This document shows, one piece after another, positions 40,627 through 43,813 of a stretch of DNA of 43,813 nt. Location: the NCBI GenBank assembly GCA_020742515.1, contig DYWT01000244.1:1-43813 (forward strand), given 5' to 3'. Source of the stretch: Sporosarcina psychrophila. Lineage in GTDB: Bacteria; Bacillota; Bacilli; Bacillales_A; Planococcaceae. Each line of letters begins with the position of its first letter. Position 1 is the first letter of the stretch. The notes beneath the pieces were generated by a model. The model worked only from the letters and a program-made list of their open reading frames with translations, was not told the DNA's origin and did no database searches. The position numbers and the translations under genes are program-made.

Positions 40627-41445
40627 TTATAATTTCGTCCGTACATCCCATAGCTCCGGAAAGAACTGATGATCCAAGACCGACTTCAAGTAATTCACAC
40701 CTGACGAGCCGCCCGTCCCCATCTTGAAGCCGATAATTCGTTCAACTGTTTTCATATGACGGAAGCGCCACTGCTGATGACTGTCTTCAATATCAACGAG
40801 TTTCTCTGCTAGCTGATATAAGTTCCAGTGCTCATCAACATTGCGGTATACCTCCAGCCATGCGTCCGCCACCGACGAGTCTCCTTTATATGTAACAGAG
40901 AAATCGCGTTTAAGCAGCTCGGGGTTTATTGCAAAGCCGGCTCTCGCAAGCGCACGTATTGCCACATCGTAAATACCCGGTGCGCGGAATGCCGCTTCTA
41001 GATCACTTGCAAGTTCGGGATCCTTCTCATAAATCTTCAAGATATGCGATTGCTTATAACCGAGCGCGAACTCAATAAGTCGATTTTGGTACGACTGGAA
41101 GCCTGACGCGCGGCCTAAACTGTCCCGGAATTCCATGTATTCTGCAGGTGTCAGTGTCGCCAGCACATCCCACGCCTGGATAATTTGCGTTTGTGTTTTC
41201 GACACCCGCGCCAGCATTTTAAACGCTTCCGGCAGTTCGTCTTTTTCAATTAAGTCAATGGCAGTATTGAGCTCATGCAAAATGAGTTTCATCCACAACT
41301 CGCTCACTTGATGAATGACAATGAACAGCATTTCATCATGATGGCCGGACAAGCGTTGCTGGCTCGTCAGCAATTTGTCGAGATTCAAATACTCACCATA
41401 GGTCATATTGTCTTTAAAATCTGTATGAATCCCTTTTTCAGTCAT
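40627..41445 (-). CDS. kynA: Tryptophan 2,3-dioxygenase
   Basis: 272 residues from ATG 41445, which overlaps the kynB stop by eight bases (ATGACTGA). The heme enzyme opens the indole ring of L-tryptophan to N-formylkynurenine, the first step of the pathway. Family marks: [36 protein letters not shown] with the distal His, [33 protein letters not shown] with the proximal heme-ligand His, and [11 protein letters not shown]. It is last in the kynU-kynB-kynA operon. Confidence 0.96.
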   Translation of the reverse strand: MTEKGIHTDFKDNMTYGEYLNLDKLLTSQQRLSGHHDEMLFIVIHQVSELWMKLILHELNTAIDLIEKDELPEAFKMLARVSKTQTQIIQAWDVLATLTPAEYMEFRDSLGRASGFQSYQNRLIEFALGYKQSHILKIYEKDPELASDLEAAFRAPGIYDVAIRALARAGFAINPELLKRDFSVTYKGDSSVADAWLEVYRNVDEHWNLYQLAEKLVDIEDSHQQWRFRHMKTVERIIGFKMGTGGSSGVNYLKSVLDHQFFPELWDVRTKL

Positions 41446-42088
41446 GGCTGATTTGACCCCCTTCAAGTGATCGCACTACAGCACGAACGGGACTGCCGTC
41501 GCCGTCTTTTAACGGAAGTGGCAACGCAATTAGTTCATAATCGCCCGGCTCCACTTCACTGAGCACAATGTTCTCCAAAATCAGCACATCGTTATCATTG
41601 AGCGAATGGTGTGCTTCTACCGTCTTGCTCGTTTCCGGATCAACGGATGGTGAGTCGACGCCGATGAGCCGAACCCCTCTCTCCTTCAGAAAAGGACCGA
41701 TATCCGCACACAAATATGTGAAGTTTTCCGGGAATACATCCGGGTCAGGTCGGCTTCCTGTTTTCAATAAAATCCGTTCTGCCCCACCGAAATCGATTTC
41801 CTCCAGATCAGCACGTCCCACACTCTCTTTTCCTGAAACGTCAACTACACGCGCCCGCCCGATATATAAATCAATTGGTAGATCAAGTACTTTCATTCCG
41901 TTGTCATCAAAGTGGAACGGTGCATCGATATGCGTTCCCATATGGGTACTTGTCGACAATTTGCCGATATTGACTGAGCCCGTTTCAGCTTTGGTATACG
42001 CAACTTCATAAGAAAATGGCGTGTCACCAGGCCATTCGGCGATATTATTTTGAAGTGGTTGTGAAATATCAATCCATTGCCCCGTCAT
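41438..42088 (-). CDS. kynB: Kynurenine formamidase
   Basis: 216 residues of the cyclase/KynB metal-dependent hydrolase family. The metal-site motif [14 protein letters not shown] gives His49, His53, Asp55 and His59. It hydrolyses N-formylkynurenine to kynurenine and formate, the second step. ATG 42088 overlaps the kynU stop by four bases (ATGA), and its own end overlaps kynA, so all three proteins are made by coupled translation. The gene order kynU-kynB-kynA with this type of formamidase is known from other Bacillales. Confidence 0.96.
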   Translation of the reverse strand: MTGQWIDISQPLQNNIAEWPGDTPFSYEVAYTKAETGSVNIGKLSTSTHMGTHIDAPFHFDDNGMKVLDLPIDLYIGRARVVDVSGKESVGRADLEEIDFGGAERILLKTGSRPDPDVFPENFTYLCADIGPFLKERGVRLIGVDSPSVDPETSKTVEAHHSLNDNDVLILENIVLSEVEPGDYELIALPLPLKDGDGSPVRAVVRSLEGGQISHD

Positions 42089-43350
42089 GCGACAACACCT
42101 CTTTTATTTTCAAATTTTTCGTAACGTTTTTCATCCATGATTTGTTTTAGTTTCTGCACAGTATGCCAGACGTCTTCGAAAGAATTGTAAAGTGCAACCG
42201 GTGCAAGTCGGACACCGTTTGGTGCACGAAAGTCCGGAATTACTCCATCTTCTTTCAACGCTTTGCAAATACGGGCCGCCTCAACATGTTCAAGTAAAAT
42301 ATGACCGCCGCGTGATTCGTCTACCGGGTTCCCAATTGTGAAGTTGTGATTGGACAGTTCCTTTTGAATTAATTCCAACATATAGTCCGTCAGCTGAAGT
42401 GACTTTTCACGAACGTTTTTAATGCCTACCTCTTCAAACAATTCGAGCGCACCAATGACCGGGGCTAGACTGAGTACATGAGGCGTTCCGATTTGATAGG
42501 CAGCGGTACCCATTGCAGGATCCATCGTATGATTCATATCAAATTGTGATTCTTTTTTTGAACCAAACCAACCCGCTAATCCCGGTGCAGTGCCAAAATG
42601 CTTGTCATGAACGAACAATCCCGCGACGGAGCCGGGTCCACCGTTCAAATGCTTATATGTACACCAAAATGCAAAGTCCGCACCCCAGTCGTGCAGCGCA
42701 TGTTCAACTGCACCGATCGAATGACATAAATCAAAACCGATTGGGATTCCTTTTTCATTCGCAGCTTTCGTGAGTTTCTCCATATCGAGTATTTGCCCAC
42801 TTCGGTATAAGACTGCTGGCAGTACAATAAGTGCAATATCATCTGTCATCGCCTCGATGATGTCTTCTTCATATAAAAATCTGCTATCTCTGCTTTTCAC
42901 TTGGACAAGATGTTCATCCGGATTAAAGCCTTTAAGTGCCAGCTGGCTTTTAAGTGCATAAATATCTGAAGGGAAGTTAAGTTCATCGGCAAGAATTTTT
43001 GTTTTAGCCCCGGATGGTTTGTAAAATGTCGCGGCCAGCTGATGCAGGTTCGTTGTAGTTGAGCCTGTTGCAATGACCTCGCCTCTTGTTCCCCCGACAA
43101 GCGGCGCCATTTTTTCACCGACCGACTCCGATAAATAAAACCAAGGATTGTCCCCCTCTGTCCAACCGTCGATGCCAAGTGTTTTCCATGATTCAAGCAA
43201 ATCATGTAGCGTACGCTCCGCCCGTTTTGACAATAAACCGAGTGAATTTCCATCCATATAGATCGTGTCTTTTAGTAAATAAAACTCGTCTCTGTATTTT
43301 GCGAGGCTATCCTTTTCGTCAAGCCCCTTTGCATAATCGATTCCAAACAT
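42085..43350 (-). CDS. kynU: Kynureninase
   Basis: 421 residues of a fold-type I PLP enzyme. It has [14 protein letters not shown] near the start, a phosphate-binding [35 protein letters not shown] with the cofactor-binding Asp, and the Schiff-base Lys233 in [14 protein letters not shown]. It cleaves kynurenine to anthranilate and alanine. ATG 43350 follows GGGGGG. First gene of the operon; there is no regulator next to it in the window, and no anthranilate-degrading gene, so anthranilate may feed tryptophan or quinolone-like synthesis elsewhere. Confidence 0.96.
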   Translation of the reverse strand: MFGIDYAKGLDEKDSLAKYRDEFYLLKDTIYMDGNSLGLLSKRAERTLHDLLESWKTLGIDGWTEGDNPWFYLSESVGEKMAPLVGGTRGEVIATGSTTTNLHQLAATFYKPSGAKTKILADELNFPSDIYALKSQLALKGFNPDEHLVQVKSRDSRFLYEEDIIEAMTDDIALIVLPAVLYRSGQILDMEKLTKAANEKGIPIGFDLCHSIGAVEHALHDWGADFAFWCTYKHLNGGPGSVAGLFVHDKHFGTAPGLAGWFGSKKESQFDMNHTMDPAMGTAAYQIGTPHVLSLAPVIGALELFEEVGIKNVREKSLQLTDYMLELIQKELSNHNFTIGNPVDESRGGHILLEHVEAARICKALKEDGVIPDFRAPNGVRLAPVALYNSFEDVWHTVQKLKQIMDEKRYEKFENKRGVVA

Positions 43351-43441
43351 ACTAGGTTCCCCCCTTGTGTGAAATTTCCGTTATTAGTAAAAGTGTAACA
43401 TATTCGGGTGGGATGGTGGAGGAGGTTTTTTGGTCGGTTTG

Positions 43442-43813
43442 GAGCGGGATATGGGCGGTGCGATGGCGGATAGGAGCGGTCTTTGGCGGGATAGGAGCGG
43501 TTCAATAGCGCATAGGAGCGGACTTCGGCGGGATGTGAGCGGTCCGATAGCGGATATGAGCGGTCTTCAGCGGGATATGAGCGGTCCGACGACGGATAGG
43601 AGCAGTCTTCAGCGGGATATGAGCGGTTCAATAGCGGTTTGGAGCGGACTTCGGCGGGATATGAGCGGTGCGACGACGGTTACGAGCGGGCTTCGGTGAG
43701 ATAGGAGCGGTTCGACGACGGTTATGAGCGGGCTTCGGTGAGATAGGAGCGGTTCGACGACGAATAGGAGCAGTCTTCAGCGGGATATGAGCGGTTCGAC
43801 GACGGATAGGAGC
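43442..43813 (+). repeat. 21-bp tandem array 3 with 42-bp higher-order period, runs off the window
   Basis: From 43453 there are 17 complete 21-base units and the start of another; almost all begin GAGCGG. Two types alternate: one with CGACGACGG or CGATAGCGG in the middle, one with CTTCAGCGGGATAT or CTTCGGCGGGAT. Because 21 is a multiple of three, several frames stay open and give heptapeptide repeats (DMSGLQR on plus, DRSYPAE on minus), but no start or ribosome binding site is convincing. It lies upstream of kynU. Confidence 0.9.

Noticed and set aside
43272..43699. Open frames on both strands across array 3 (DMSGLQR and DRSYPAE repeats)
   Set aside because: The period is a multiple of three, so frames stay open by chance; starts are not supported and one frame runs into the kynU start.

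Overview
The window reads as chromosomal DNA of a spore-forming, low-GC Gram-positive bacterium of the order Bacillales. The best guess is Sporosarcina or a related Planococcaceae genus. The basis is a clear spore photoproduct lyase, an S-layer-homology protein, consensus sigma-A promoters, strong AGGAGG ribosome binding sites, and many proteins closest in form to B. subtilis ones (SplB, YuzA, YkgA, YwrA-YwrD). There is no rRNA, tRNA or CRISPR array, and no intact transposase gene.

Layout. 1-7.3 kb is a mix of housekeeping and small genes: a partial VOC/epimerase gene, two small hypotheticals, a truncated Schlafen-type AlbA_2 gene, a divergent SDR dehydrogenase/TetR pair, an SLH surface protein, a YuzA-like protein, a HAD-phosphatase relic and splB. 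7.5-17.3 kb is accessory DNA with defence character. It holds an orphan phage replication protein, decayed 3' ends of a DUF3427 helicase and an HNH nuclease, each abutting a copy of an unnamed dispersed repeat, then an intact vsr / C5-methyltransferase / Sau3AI-type endonuclease cassette, a MerR regulator destroyed by nonsense codons, and a large SF2 helicase with two predicted membrane helices. 17.5-23.3 kb carries a DUF2243/CtaG-like membrane pair, a chemoreceptor, a DUF697-type GTPase and a flavodoxin-like reductase.

23.7-32.6 kb is one long minus-strand operon plus its probable regulator: a five-gene oligopeptide ABC transporter, a cytoplasmic gamma-glutamyltransferase (YwrD type) and two short-chain chromate-transporter halves (YwrB, YwrA), with a YwrC-like Lrp/AsnC gene just upstream. 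It looks like the B. subtilis ywrABCD group with a peptide importer built in. 32.8-40.2 kb holds a membrane serine hydrolase, an XRE/membrane-protein pair, an arginine-deiminase-fold hydrolase, a YqcI/YcgG protein, an AbrB-Doc toxin-antitoxin pair, and a DD-carboxypeptidase next to D-serine dehydratase. 40.6-43.35 kb is a compact kynU-kynB-kynA operon that converts tryptophan to anthranilate.

The most unusual non-coding signal is a set of three intergenic tandem arrays (near 21.0, 23.5 and 43.4-43.8 kb). Their sequences differ, but all have an exact 21-bp period and most units begin with GAG; two of them alternate two unit types, giving a 42-bp higher-order period. Other signals worth attention are a GATC site inside the -35 box of the GATC-type methylase promoter, perfect operator-like palindromes at three promoters, a 13-codon leader overlapping the splB start, and a Doc toxin with Gln in place of the catalytic His. 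All calls come from reading the sequence alone; no database search was possible.
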